A stretch of 64,000 bases of DNA from Thereva unica. Lineage: Eukaryota > Arthropoda > Insecta > Diptera > Therevidae. A model generated the notes under the pieces. It worked only from the letters and a program-made list of their open reading frames with translations, was not told where the DNA came from and did no database searches. Shown piece after piece: positions 53,801-64,000 of this stretch. Within the stretch, counting starts at the first letter, position 1. Each line of letters starts with the position of its first letter. Both the position numbers and the translations under genes were made by a program. The stretch lies in assembly GCA_949987705.1 (NCBI GenBank), contig OX465283.1, forward strand, positions 131,962,101 through 132,026,100, written 5' to 3'.

Positions 53801-56254
53801 AATGAAGTTTTTCTTTTCAGTATTACAAAAAAAGTTTTTTCAAATTTCACGCTTTCGACATGTTTTTCTGTAGATTTTGGCATGCTGAAAACGATCCCGT
53901 TGTGCGATTTGCCCTATCATTCCATACTTTTGAGATATTTAACGCGCAAAAGTGCAAAAAACACGCTTTTTGGCACTTTTAGGTTAGGATTGCTCAAAAT
54001 CCTGACGTGATAGGGCAATTTGGCCAACGGATTCAGATTCAGCGTGAAAAAATACTTAGGATACGACTATTAAATTGGAAAGGAAAAAAAATGACCCGTT
54101 TTTTGCAGACCAGTGTGATTAATACGACCGAAGATCCACAGCCGTGTCATCCTACCTCCACCGGCTCGAAGATATCTACTTTATATCTTTGGATGCTCTT
54201 ATCTATATAAAAGTAACAGACGGGCGAGGGTGAACGGCGAGTGCTTTGCAACTAAAAAGGAAGCAACAGTTTTCCTAGTAGGGGGGGGTTGGGGGTGGTT
54301 TGAAAAGTTGACAACCGCTCGTCGGAAAAATTCTTGTTATAGATCCGAGAAGTCAGTCTCAGAACAGTCAGCAATTACGATAAAGACTTTAGCAACGTCC
54401 AAGGACCAATGTTTTAAAGAATGACTATATAAACGCCGAGTCCTACAACGACTGTAGCGCTATACTATTTTAGTAAGATTTTCCCACAATGAAACATCAA
54501 ATTTAGAAGAAAAAAAGGGGTTTTCATTGGTATTCCTAATGTACATAAATCAGGTTAAGGTTAATTTATTTACTCTAGTCAACTTTTTTCTGATCTGGTC
54601 TTTCGTTATCACTGTTGTAATGACTTTGCTGTGGTAATAATATTTCCCTTGTGGTAATTTTCTCAACCTAGGCAACTTTGCTATTAACAGATATGTAAAA
54701 TCTCGCCTAAAGTAAAGTCAAAAATTATTGTTTCAAAATCAAAGTTTAGTTTTTCAACAATCTTAATGAATTTTCAAATAATTGTATTCCCCTTTTCTAC
54801 TTAAAATCCAAATCCGGTCTATCCAAAATGAAAACATTTCGTAAGACATCATAATTCCTTCTTGAAACAAAATTTCATCCAGAGAATTTCAAAAGCAAGG
54901 AAATATTTAAGCATTAAGGGTGTTGGATGAAAAAAAGAGTATGGCAAGATTATAATAGGAGATTGAGGAGGAAATGTCGAACACATTTCACTTGTAACTT
55001 TGTGCGAGACAAGGATCCTTTATAAAAGGAGCAGTCAAATCAGGCCCGGGTGAAAATTTGCAAATTGAAACAAAATTGCCTTGTTGGACGGATGGAGACG
55101 ACGGCGGACTTATAAAATGAATTTTACAATTCAAGGAATTCCTTTCTGCAGAACACTTTAAGGAGAAATTCTACGGAATTTCGAGCTTTTACTGAACGAA
55201 CGAAATCGAGTTTTAGTTCTAGAAATGCTCTTTTTTTTTTAAAGAATATTTTCGCACACTTTTGTAAGAGTTCTCCTTTGAATAAGGAAATTAAATTATT
55301 TTTCGCGCACATAACTTTGTTTTTAACTTTATGTTTATGTATAGAATTAAGTTCTTTCACCTGATATCAAACGTAAAGTATATTTATCTTTGACTTCGTT
55401 CAGATTGTGTTCGACTTCAAAGACTTGTCTGCATTTTAAGGAAATGACAGGCTAATATTTATTTCAGTAAAATTTAATTAATTAACAAGAAAAAAGGTTT
55501 ATTTGGAAATATTTTTCTCAACAGCTTATGGACTTTAAAATTTACGAAACTAAGACGATATCACTTAAGCATATAGCATAGCCTGGGCTTCATATATGTA
55601 GACTTAGAAGTTTTCGTGATTGGCGCGGTTATCGCCATGAAACACTTTTAAGTTCAATAAATCTATCAAAATCTCTAGCTAATTGCAGACCGAAATAGGG
55701 TCTTAAAAGCATTCGTACCGCTTTTATATTTCCAAGTGTCTTACATCCTTAAATTGCTAAAAGCAAACGCTTAAGTATCTTCCATCATTTGTTGAATTAA
55801 AGACATCTCCACAAATACTTTACGTTGTTATTTTATTACTTATCGAATTCCGAGAATGTCCTTTGTATTTTAACATTGTTACGATTCTTCTGTGCAAATA
55901 CAAATTGTATTTTTCTGTCGTATTGGTTTTTGTAATTTAATGATTGATCCAATTGGAGATTATGAGCCAGACCAATTTCATTAAACAACAAACGTTTTTA
56001 TACAAACTAATAATATCTTAAAAATAGAAAATGATAGTAGTTTAGTGTAAATAATGCAACTATTATTATAGATACTCTATCAGAAAATTAAATTACTAGA
56101 ACAATAATTATTATCGTCGAGATGGCATGTAAAAAAAATATTGTACACCAACATCTGCCCACAAGTCATACGAAACTCAAATTCATTAAACAAAAATATA
56201 ATTAGTAAACTATACAGGCTTAGACCTAGAGATATGTATATACAATACATAATA
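53801..56254. other. No gene recognised
   Basis: Up to about 54000 this may be the body of the repeat beginning at 53716 (non-coding, with GGTTAGGATTGCTCAAAATC). A G-run of GGGGGGGGTTGGGGGTGG lies at 54282-54299. The rest is AT-rich with T runs and no motif. Confidence 0.3.
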
Positions 56255-56530
56255 CGAGGTGTGACAATTAAGTAATGAGACTGATTATATTGCCGCGATT
56301 GTGGTAACCCTGCGACCTTGAAATTCCCTTTCCCTTCTCTCGGCATCCTTCCCCTCTCCATTGATATATTTGCCATCGCTCTAGCTTGTTTAGTTCGCCT
56401 GCTCTGTCGTGTTGAGTAAACGTGTGTTCGTGGTGCTCGTCACGAAAATGGAAAAACGAAATCAAGAACAACGCGTCGCGATAAAATTTTGCGTCAAATT
56501 GGGCGAAACAGCTTCGGAAACGATCGAACG
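56255..56530 (+). pseudogene. mariner 5' end and transposase start
   Basis: Starts after TA (56253-56254) with CGAGGTGTGACAATTAAGTA then ATGAGACTGATT, typical of a mariner TIR. About 190 bp of 5' UTR later, ATG at 56448 opens MEKRNQEQRVAIKFCVKLGE then TASET, the N-terminus of a mariner transposase. Homology ends at about 56525, where a LINE RT fragment on the other strand begins. The 3' TIR and DD34D catalytic parts are gone. Confidence 0.82.
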
Positions 56531-56830
56531 ATCAAGCAGCGAGTTTCGAAGAGTGTGGATAAACTCCCGAGCAGTAGGATAGGCAAAAAGTTTGCGTATA
56601 GGTTAAGCGATGAAGCGAATGTCTTTAGGAGGAGGAGGTATATTGTCCCGGCCAGTGGATTTGTTAACATTAAGTTCTTTGAAGCACCTATTGCAAATCG
56701 TGAAGAATTTCCTGTTCCCAATGTGAAGGGAGCCCTTGGTACAGGAGGAGATATAGCAGTGTCGAAAGAAGAAGCATTTTAGGGTAACAGATATGCTCAT
56801 AAGTCGACTTGGATTGGCTGCCTGTTAGCA
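56531..56830 (-). pseudogene. Jockey/CR1-type LINE RT fingers
   Basis: The minus strand reads CFKELNVNKSTGRDNIPP (usual LNVNKSPGPDGIPP), then SLAYP-like region PIRKLFAYPTAREFIHTLRN. The proline-rich IPPPPKDIRF marks decay. It truncates the mariner fragment. No palm motifs follow. Confidence 0.6.
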
Positions 56831-57063
56831 CTTTCTTCTTTTTGATAATGAAAAGAATAGTGGTAGGTAGGTGAAGGGCGGCCCCCAGTGCTTCCGGAGG
56901 CCCAATTAGTGCTTGGGGCGTCGTTTTGTTGCCACAACTCGTGTACCTCGGTTGTGGAGTGTTTGTTCTTCACCCAAGATCTAATAACTGTTGGTGTGAC
57001 GGATGCCTAAAGCCATCCTATGGAATTTAGGAAGGTTTCAGTCAGAAGATTTCCTTTAAGTCT

Positions 57064-57140
57064 TAAGGTGCGCTTACATGAACAATCTTTTGAGCAATAA
57101 TCGCCGGCAACAGTAATGGAGCAATCTGGAGCAACACCTA
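57064..57140 (+). repeat. Dispersed repeat end (copy B)
   Basis: Same approx. 75-bp sequence as copy A at 53716-53800, with a few substitutions (CATGAACAATC for CACGGACAATT). It abuts the minus-strand LINE RT at its right, as copy A abuts a LINE on its left. Near its right, GCCCGGGCATTGTTCA partly inverts the left-end ATGAACAAT, a weak hint of inverted ends. Confidence 0.65.
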
Positions 57141-57660
57141 AATGCTAAAGTGCCCGGGCATTGTTCATTTCAATATCTTAGAAAGCAACCAAAGTGAACT
57201 GCTTGAATCTAAGCTGACCGCTACCAGGCAATGGGGAGCAATGTCTACAGGATTTATCTTTCGGGTAGGCATGCTGCGAGGAAGAAAGCAATTTTCAATT
57301 AATGTTTAAAACGAATCTCCGCAAGTCTTTCGAGGATGTGAGGCATTTGTATAGGTCTCAAGTCCTTTGGATTGTCATAGGAGATTTTATTCGCTTTCGG
57401 AATGAAAACCACCTTCGCTACCGTCCAGGACGTTGGAATGTACTTTAGACGAAGGGACCTCCTATAGATGATTACAAACCAATTAGGTCACTGACTTCCT
57501 GAATTTCAATAGGATAAATTTCGTCCATCCCAGCTGTTTTATAAGGCTTAAAGCCTTCTACGGCACATTTGAGCAAATCCCTGTTTATCAGTCTATCGAT
57601 GGTACTTAAATTATATCCACTAGTTGGGCTCCCACAAACTTGCGGATGCAGCAATAGATG
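57141..57660 (-). pseudogene. I/LOA-type LINE RT, upstream half
   Basis: The minus strand reads CAVEGFKPYKTAGMDEIYPI (usual FKPYKAAGMDGIYPI), VAKVVFIPKANKISYDNPKD then LRPIQMPHILERLAEI, LSSSQHAYPKDKSC, and FTLVAF, a stop, then DIEMNNARAL (motif A, DIEGAFNN type). Frame changes near 57440, 57330 and 57230. It ends at the dispersed repeat near 57140. It is close to the family at 9.6-12.1 kb and 51.7-53.7 kb. Confidence 0.82.
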
Positions 57661-58087
57661 TCGAGCTAGAAAAGTAGGCAGCGAGCAGGAGTTTCAGTGG
57701 TTCCTGACTGTTTGTATTCCATGTACCGTCTGCTTGCTGCAGCAATTCTTGGCACCTTTCTAAGTATTAAGTTACACTGTTACTCGTATTAATATTTGTA
57801 ATTTTTGACAATTACCAATCCACCAATTCCCATAACCGTCAATCCTTAAACACCAAATATGTAAGGTTTGACAATTGTTGTCTAATGGAACCGAAAATCA
57901 CTGGGATTTTGTATTACGACTTCTGTCCAAGTTTTCTCATACAATATTTATTTCGAAGTAAAGTTGAATCTTAGAGTAAAGAACACTTCGACATTGTTCA
58001 CGCTTGTTGGTATGGAAAATAACAAATTTTTATAATCGTCAAAACCATCACCTAACATCTTACACCGAACTTAAAACTATATATACA
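57661..58087. other. No gene recognised
   Basis: AT-rich spacer between a LINE fragment and the Helitron 3' end. Repeated CAATTACCAATCCACCAATT-like sequence only. Confidence 0.35.
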
Positions 58088-59360
58088 CTAGCTGACCCGA
58101 CGGACCTAGTCCTGTCCAAATTTCAATAAATTTGGTTGGGATCGTTTTAAGAATATGTGAAAAGCTATTGGAAATGAGAAATCAAAGTAAAAAGCATTTG
58201 ACGAAATTACAGCATCTCGGATGGTGTCATCCCAATGAGTTTCATATTCTAGCAGTCGCAGTTGGCAGACTTCTCTATATGTGCCACACAATTCACCACT
58301 AACAGTTATTAGATGTTGGGTGAAGAACGTTGACTAAAATCAAACACAAATAGAAACACTCTCCTTTGCTAAGTTATTGCGACCTAATGCATCAGTGGAA
58401 AATACATGTGGGTAACCTGAAACTCTTTTTCCTTGTTTCCGTCGTTGAAATTTTTTGGCGAATGATTCCAATTATAATATCTTGGTATTTCAGAGTAGTT
58501 ACAGCAGCGTTTGACCGAAGTCATCAGCCGGGTCAATGTTGTAGATGATGGTCGATCAGCTCGTTGTAATGTAAGACTGGATCTTCTTCTTCGAGTATTT
58601 CTGCTGATATCACATCATCGATTTCATTCGGTCTTATCTTCTCAATCAGCCAAATGTTCATATATGTGTGTGTTGCAGCTCGCGGTGATGTGACTGCGAT
58701 CTGTGAAATAACTTTTGTCAGATTTCTATCCAATGAGGATATTGCGAACATACGACATGGCTTAAGAGTTTTCATGACTATTTCGCGGACTTCCGACGTA
58801 CGATGCTGCCAAAATCGATATTCGGTCGACACTCTGCACATTTCCGTCAACATTGATGGCCTCTCGAAGTTGAATATATTCTTCTGAATGGAGATTTGCC
58901 TGGTTCATTTATCTTCTTGATCGAGAAATTATAACCGTCTTTACCTCGTCAAAATATGATGGGATATTGCAACGCATCATATGATCGGTGTTTTTCATAC
59001 ACTGATTGTTCCGCCGATGTAGAATGATATCACGTATTTCCAAAATTTCACCAATAACGAAAACGGCGGCATTATCAATCGTCGGCGCATTGAAACGTCC
59101 TGCGTTTGCATATGCAGGGGTCTTATAAGCTCTGATTACAATTTTGTGATGTAATATTGATTGTATTAATGAAAAAAAGTTTGCAGTTATACACAATTGG
59201 TTTTTTACGGAACTATATGGTGTGCATAACGCTGATCTACTTCTCGAGGTGAATTGCTCATAAAATAAATCTGCAGAAATTTATAGACTGCATTCGGTGG
59301 TAGCAATAGCGATCCTGCTCGATAATATATTTCACATGTGGAAGTGTCGAATGGTGAGAA
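58088..59360 (-). pseudogene. Helitron Rep region and 3' terminus, internally deleted
   Basis: Minus-strand order: GSLLLPPNAVYKFLQIYFMS then NSPREVDQRYAHH (59345-59240), KIVIRAYKTPAYANAGRFNA then PTIDNAAVFVIGEILEIRDI and ILHRRNNQ (about 59135-58990), WLIEKIRPNEIDDVISAEIL (about 58640-58580), and MCGTYREVCQLRLLEYETHW then DDTIRDAV (58291-58190). All are signature segments of Helitron Rep/helicase proteins between the nuclease domain and the helicase. The HUH nuclease motif itself is not readable. The last segment jumps into the 3' UTR, so the helicase is missing from this end. The element ends CTAG|T at 58088. Confidence 0.88.
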
Positions 59361-59379
59361 AGATGACTGTGTTTCAATT

Positions 59380-59885
59380 TCTTCTTTTGTAAGGGCTGAA
59401 CGTATTTGTGATTATCGATTCCGTTCAATTTCATTTCACTTTTCTCGTTGCTCTGCAGTTTGATAATATCGAAAATTAGTTTGGTTTGTAGCATTCTCGC
59501 TCTGCTCAAGTGATGTGCTTACCATGGTGAGCTGGTAAAAACCGACGGGGAATATTATACATCCAGTTGAAAGGTCAAGGGGGATTTTACCATTGCAATG
59601 TCCAGCAATTGTTTTGAAAATACTTCTCCAGATTAGTCATTCTGCAATTCAAAACGTATGTTAATACTTAATTTGAATGTCTCGACATTCGTCCACAAAA
59701 CGGAGGACTTCAAATATGCATTAGGTTCATCGGCTGGCGTTTACCGTGTAATCAATGGCAATGTTTGGCGAAAATCACCTGCCAAAATAAAAAAAAAGCA
59801 CCAACAAACCGGTTTTGACGGTTTCGTAGATCTTGCATCGTTCGGTCTAATTCTTCCAAAGACAAAATGTGCGAGGCGAAGAATC
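59380..59885 (-). pseudogene. Helitron helicase fragment, upstream of the Rep region
   Basis: The minus strand reads LEELDRTMQDLRNRQNRFVG, then FILAGDFRQTLPLI (helicase motif around LSGDFRQ.LP), PADEPNAYLKSSVLWTNVET, then EVFSKQLLDI and a decayed tail LSRARMLQTKLIFDIIKLQS (usual LSERAILA.KN..V..IN). This is the C-terminal SF1B helicase of Helitrons. It lies 5' of the Rep segments on the same strand, the reverse of the normal Rep-helicase order. Walker A and B motifs lie outside or are lost. Confidence 0.85.
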
Positions 59886-60277
59886 ACAATTCAACTGAAA
59901 ATAGACAATTGATTGATTTTGTCGTTTCTATAATTTCATTTTCATTTAGGCTGGAATGCGTTTTCCATTTTCCATTCCATTTCTGCAGCCCTTATCTGGA
60001 CCATCCTACCTTCAATCTGGAGCCAACCGTACACATTTCCAAATTTTCATTTAAATCGATTGGGCAGTTTCAGAGATTAGAGTGTAGCATTATCACTCCT
60101 TAACAAGAATAAACTGGAGTGAACATTAAAAATGTATTTATAATAAAGTAAGTAAAACTTTTAAACCGCCGACATGAATTGCGTCAGTAACAAATAGTTT
60201 AGTAGGGTTGATTTACTATATGGCTATAAGTTTTTTTTAAATAAAAACAGGAAACTAGTTGGGATGTGGGTTCGACC

Positions 60278-61916
60278 CTTTCGGTCCACATGATCAACTT
60301 CCCAGTATGATGGAAGGAAGCTCTTTGAAATAACGAGAAGAATGGTAAATCCGCAAGGCTTTTCTAAAGAACTTTTTTTTGTTGAACAGTAGCAAACAAA
60401 CATGTCCCTGGCACTTCGTTCGCTACACTATAAAGCGAATTTATTTTGAGCGTGTTGACGCGCTGATGATAAACTGCAATGGTAAAAACTTCATTTTCAA
60501 TTCGAACGATTTCAGGAGATAGTACCAAAATTAATCAATGTAACGGATTTGTCAAACTTGTCCGAAAAGGCCAAACTGTAATCACTGGAAATCCCGCGAT
60601 GAACTCAATTCCCAAAACTGTAGGACATGGAAAGCAATCCGCCGTTCAAACAGTTCTAAACTAAAGTTTGAAAATTTCGTCATGTTTGTAATGGTTAACG
60701 TATTGTTGAATGGTTTTTTAAAGAAAACTCGGATTTTGACGAGTGATGACTCTTTGGGAAGCTATTGCTCGGCTGAATCCATAAAAGTGAACTTCATTTT
60801 GAACGGGTGTCATTCCAACGCTTTGATCGGCACCTCATTGAAGTCAATATCATTTTTGGTTTGCGTTCTATCGAGCATGTAAAAAAATCACTTACGCCCT
60901 TTAAATATAGATACCGCTTGATCGAATTTTATGAAAATCTTTTCAAAGTGTACTTTCGGTAATACGCTACGGTCGGCACCTCAAAGTAGTCGGTATCATG
61001 GTTGGTTCGTGCTATATCGTGCATGTACAAAAATCACTTACGTCGCTTAAACAAAAAATCGGCTGGACCGAATTTCATGAAAATCTGTTCAGATCATATT
61101 TCGGTTAATACGCTTCGAACGACACCTCAATGAAGTCAATATCATTTTTGGTTTGCGTTCTATCGAGCATGTACAAAAATCACTTATGCCCTTTAAACAT
61201 AGATACCGCTCGATCGAATTTTATGAAAATCTTTTCAAACTGTACTTTCGGTAATACGCTACGATCGGCACCTCAAAGAAGTCGGTATCATGGTTGGTTC
61301 GTGCTATATCGTGCATGTACAAAAAATCACTTACGTCGCTTAAACAAAAAAACGGCTAGACCGAATTTCATGAAAATCTTTTCAGATCATATTTCGGTTA
61401 ATACGCTTCGAACGACACCTCAATGAAGTCAATATCATTTTTGGTTTGTGTTCTATAGAGCATGTACAAAAATCACTTACGCCCTTTAAACATAGATACC
61501 GCTCGATCGAATTTTATGAAAATCGTTTTCAAACTGTACTTTCGGTAATACGCTACAATCGGCACCTCAAAGAAGTCGGTATCATGGTTGGTTCGGGCTA
61601 TATCGTGCAGGTACAAAAGTCACTTACGTCGCTTGAACGAAAAAACCGCTGGACCGAATTTCATGAAAATCTTTTCAGATCATATTTCGGTTAATACGCT
61701 TCGAACGACACCTAAACGAAGTCGATATCAGTTTTGGTTCGCGCGATATCGTGCAGGAAAAAATGACCACATCCGTACGCACACACACACATACACATAC
61801 TTCCTCCCAATTTTTTGCTTAAAATGCTCCTGGGACCTTAAAAGATGAAAATACGTTGAAATTTTCGATTTCGATTTTCGGACCGATTACAATAACTTCC
61901 TATACTGGGAAGTTAA
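60278..61916 (+). mobile_element. Helentron/DINE-like non-autonomous element
   Basis: Layout from left: a subterminal AACTTCCCAGTAT (60296-60308); a non-coding 5' block with a 61-codon ORF of unknown nature; a tandem array of about 146-147 bp monomers (60858-61760); a CA-rich tract; TTTTTTGCTTAAAATGCT; CGGACCGATT; and a terminal hairpin AACTTCC/GGAAGTT (61894-61914). The 5' motif is the inverted copy of the 3' ATACTGGGAAGTT. Subterminal inverted repeats, central tandem repeats and a 3' hairpin are the plan of DINE-1/HINE (Helentron-derived) elements. The 3' part is repeated at 19.6-20.1 kb. Exact termini are not fixed. Confidence 0.72.
60858..61760 (+). repeat. Tandem array, about 146-147 bp monomer, alternating A/B types
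   Basis: The anchor word GGTT(T/C)G starts near 60858, 61004, 61150, 61296, 61443, 61590 and 61736, giving spacings of 146-147 bp. Monomers alternate: A has TTTGCGTTCTATCGAGCATG and GCCCTTTAAA; B has TTCGTGCTATATCGTGCATG and CGTCGCTTAAAC. Each A+B pair is about 293 bp and the pair is repeated three times. The pairs are more alike than A is to B, a small higher-order repeat. Translated frames are open only because of the repeat length. Confidence 0.92.
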
Positions 61917-64000
61917 AAATTCTGCAATCAAAATTGGGCTTTAAATCTTTCCACAAAAAGATCGAATTATTATTTTGGAATTTTTGAAGGCTAACAATGG
62001 TAGGAGATATATATAGTTTTATCATACAAAAAAAAACACCCCAAGCGACATAATCAAGCCCACTTAAAAATAGTTAATAATTATTAATTTGGTGCAACAA
62101 TCAGCGATGCTTGAGCAGAAATTTGAAAATTCATTAAACCAATGTAAAAGCGTTCACCCATTTCTTGTTAAAATGACACCCTTTACCCTTCCCTTGATTC
62201 AATTTGTTATAATTGATTTCAGGAGATGTTTTGTCAAAATGCTGAAATAGTTCAAAATTAAATGAAGGTGGAAATTGAAATATGTTGCATCAAAGCGCTC
62301 TTACAAATATGTATTTATAATCGCGTAAGTAGTAATTATATGATTAAGCAAACAGCAATTAAATGTTGCTGCAATTAATGAGGAAAAACCACATATAAAT
62401 TGCGATGAACGTGGTGCCAACGAATGTAGCACTTGGATTAATGGTGGCGTGGAAGCATAATTAAAACTCATATCCATGAAAAGTCTGTGCCTGCGTTATT
62501 TCAGATGGTTTTAATTTTTAAATATAATAGTCATTGCTTTCAGTATAGCTTCATTGAGCTTATAGAATGGTTATTGGACCCAATCAGTCAATCTCCACTT
62601 AGTAGCTTTTAGTAATTTTTTTCTCAATATGACGATTTAATTTCAAAGTGGCTGTGTAGCAAATATCGCAATTTAACACCAAAATATCATACATTGTTCT
62701 ATGCAGGTGGCATTGCATAAACCACTTTGTTATACACGATAGCATGCCCATTGTTGGTTCTTTTTTTCGTAGAAGTACCTTGAGTTTCTTACCAGCACAT
62801 TTTCCAAACGATAACCGGAATTGAGATATAAAGTTTTTTTTTTTTTTTTTTTTTTGAAATTTCCAAGTGCTCTTATTCTTATCTTTATAGTCCACCTTAA
62901 CTGTCATATCATCCAAAAAACGTGACAAGTTAAGCGTATCAGTTGGATATCAAAAAGTTCTCTTCGGTCGGATACAAACAGCGTACACAGCGAATCCTGT
63001 TCGTTTAAAGGTAGACATAAAATAGAAGGAACACTTTTATCCTGGTGGCTTGATATCTTTAACAAAGCTATAAGCCTTAAATCCCTTAAGGATAAATCGA
63101 ATCAACTGCCGCACCCACATCATATAAAATCCAGCTTCCCGATCGCATTCCTTTTATTGTAAAATCGCTATACCCTTAAGGAACTCCCCAATTTCATTTA
63201 TTTGAAAGGGGCCGTTCCCCGCTGAACTTTGCCCATCATGCAAAAAGGAGAGAACCTTCTCGGATCAGGATATGATCATAATAAAAATTTCGCACTTGAT
63301 GGATCAAGAGTTCAATTCCATAAATCAAATCCGTGGACAGTTCCGAAATCTTGACGATGACTGAAGTTAAAGGCTCCGAGGGTCGAAAGGGCAAATTACA
63401 TTCCCACCCACGCAATTATTCACCCCGGGTGGGATTGATTGGGGGCTAAACTTGCTCCGCCGTCAATTTATCACTTTGGCAAAGATGGTCGATCTGGAAG
63501 ACTCAATTTCGAAAATGAATCCTGGGTGGTAATTTGTTGGATTCTGCTAATCTTCGCGGATGACTGATTTGATGGTTTTCTTAGCCTAGAGATTAACAGG
63601 AGAATCGCTACTGTATATATGCATGGGTGCTGTGCAAGTGTTTGTGTGCTGCTATTTATGAAATTTCTAAGGATTTGCAAACACGCAGAGTAGTTTTTTC
63701 TTCGTTAATCGAGCGCTCAATCTTACGGATTGTTGACAAGAATAAATACTTTTGGAGGTAATCCGTAATGCTGAGTTAATAGATTTTACGAAGTGGATGA
63801 AGAAAAAGCAAAATTACGTTTGTTTATTCTTTTTCAGGCAGAAATATCGTCCAATAAAAGGGTTACAAATGAGGAAATAAATACAGTTTGTAATTGAGGT
63901 AAATATGCGTGCGTTATGTGCTTTAACATTGCACCGAGAGCCGATTTAATCAAAAAATCGATTGTAGGAATATCTACAAAAAACATAGAAGAGAAATCGA
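61917..64000. other. No gene recognised
   Basis: AT-rich sequence, with a T run at 62832-62854. From 63180 to 63480 GC content rises, with a CACCCCGGGTG palindrome near 63421, but no ORF or splice pattern stands out. The 109-codon minus ORF at 62599-62928 is split by a poly-Lys run from that T tract and has no motif. Confidence 0.35.

Noticed and set aside
54282..54299. G-quadruplex regulatory element
   Set aside because: One G-rich run in unannotated AT-rich DNA with no gene nearby; not enough for a functional claim.
60858..61760. CRISPR-like array
   Set aside because: Monomers are contiguous and about 147 bp, with no short repeat-spacer structure, in an evidently eukaryotic window.
61130..61848. 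Repeated ORFs of 82-98 codons with similar proteins
   Set aside because: They are frames of the 146-147 bp tandem monomers; the repeats are non-coding in the other copy at 19.6 kb and frames shift between monomers.

Overview
The window reads as TE-dense, AT-rich intergenic DNA of an animal, most likely an insect and probably a dipteran. The evidence is the mix of element families (Jockey-, CR1-, RTE- and I/LOA/R1-type LINEs, gypsy, copia and BEL/Pao LTR elements, Tc1/mariner, hAT, PIF/Harbinger, Helitron, tRNA-headed SINE), the absence of dense long ORFs, and ACATACATATGTAT-type microsatellites. I found no convincing complete host gene. One small spliced-exon candidate (about 21.4 kb) is the only region that might be host coding sequence. 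Nearly every protein-like ORF is a decayed fragment of a mobile element. Family calls come from reading motifs by eye, without a search.

Layout. 0-2.8 kb: an RTE-like LINE on the minus strand, endonuclease then reverse transcriptase, with an interruption. 3.8-4.3 kb: tRNA-headed SINE. 6.2-8.1 kb: a hAT transposase end cut by an RTE-like LINE, itself interrupted by the 3' end of another LINE. 9.6-12.1 kb: an I/LOA-type LINE carrying two separate MITE insertions, one a hAT with an exact 8-bp target duplication. 12.3-13.1 kb: three tRNA-like SINE heads. 14.5-16.7 kb and 24.2-26.3 kb: two minus-strand copies of one Jockey-type LINE, each broken by different elements (a 611-bp MITE with perfect 32-bp TIRs; a PIF/Harbinger MITE with a MADF remnant and TTA target duplication; a LINE 3' end). 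17.9-20.2 kb: an element with about 130-bp terminal inverted repeats. 20.3-21.0 kb: a 655-bp hAT-type MITE with exact TSD. 22.9-23.4 kb: copia integrase. 29.5-31.9 kb: gypsy integrase, CR1-type LINE, Helitron 3' end. 33.7-36.0 kb: mariner-like transposase, LINE remnant, BEL/Pao integrase. 39.4 kb: gypsy integrase end. 41.6-43.7 kb: a LINE split by several nested insertions.

The most notable unit is 44,651-47,685: an element of about 3 kb with 400-500 bp terminal inverted repeats. It encodes a CXC (tesmin/TSO1-like) cysteine-rich protein whose stop codon lies at the TIR edge, and its ORF is split by a 1,205-bp hAT element built of CAAGAA-type repeats with an exact 8-bp TSD. From 47.7 to 57.7 kb lie another mariner-like fragment, an I/LOA-type LINE running from endonuclease to RNase H, a mariner 5' end and LINE RT pieces. 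58.1-59.9 kb is a Helitron whose helicase and Rep segments are in the reverse of the canonical order and which ends in a CTAG terminus. 60.3-61.9 kb is a Helentron/DINE-like repeat: a tandem array of about 146-147 bp monomers in an alternating two-monomer pattern, followed by a terminal hairpin. A shorter copy of it lies at 19.6-20.1 kb. The remaining AT-rich spans show no gene that I can support.
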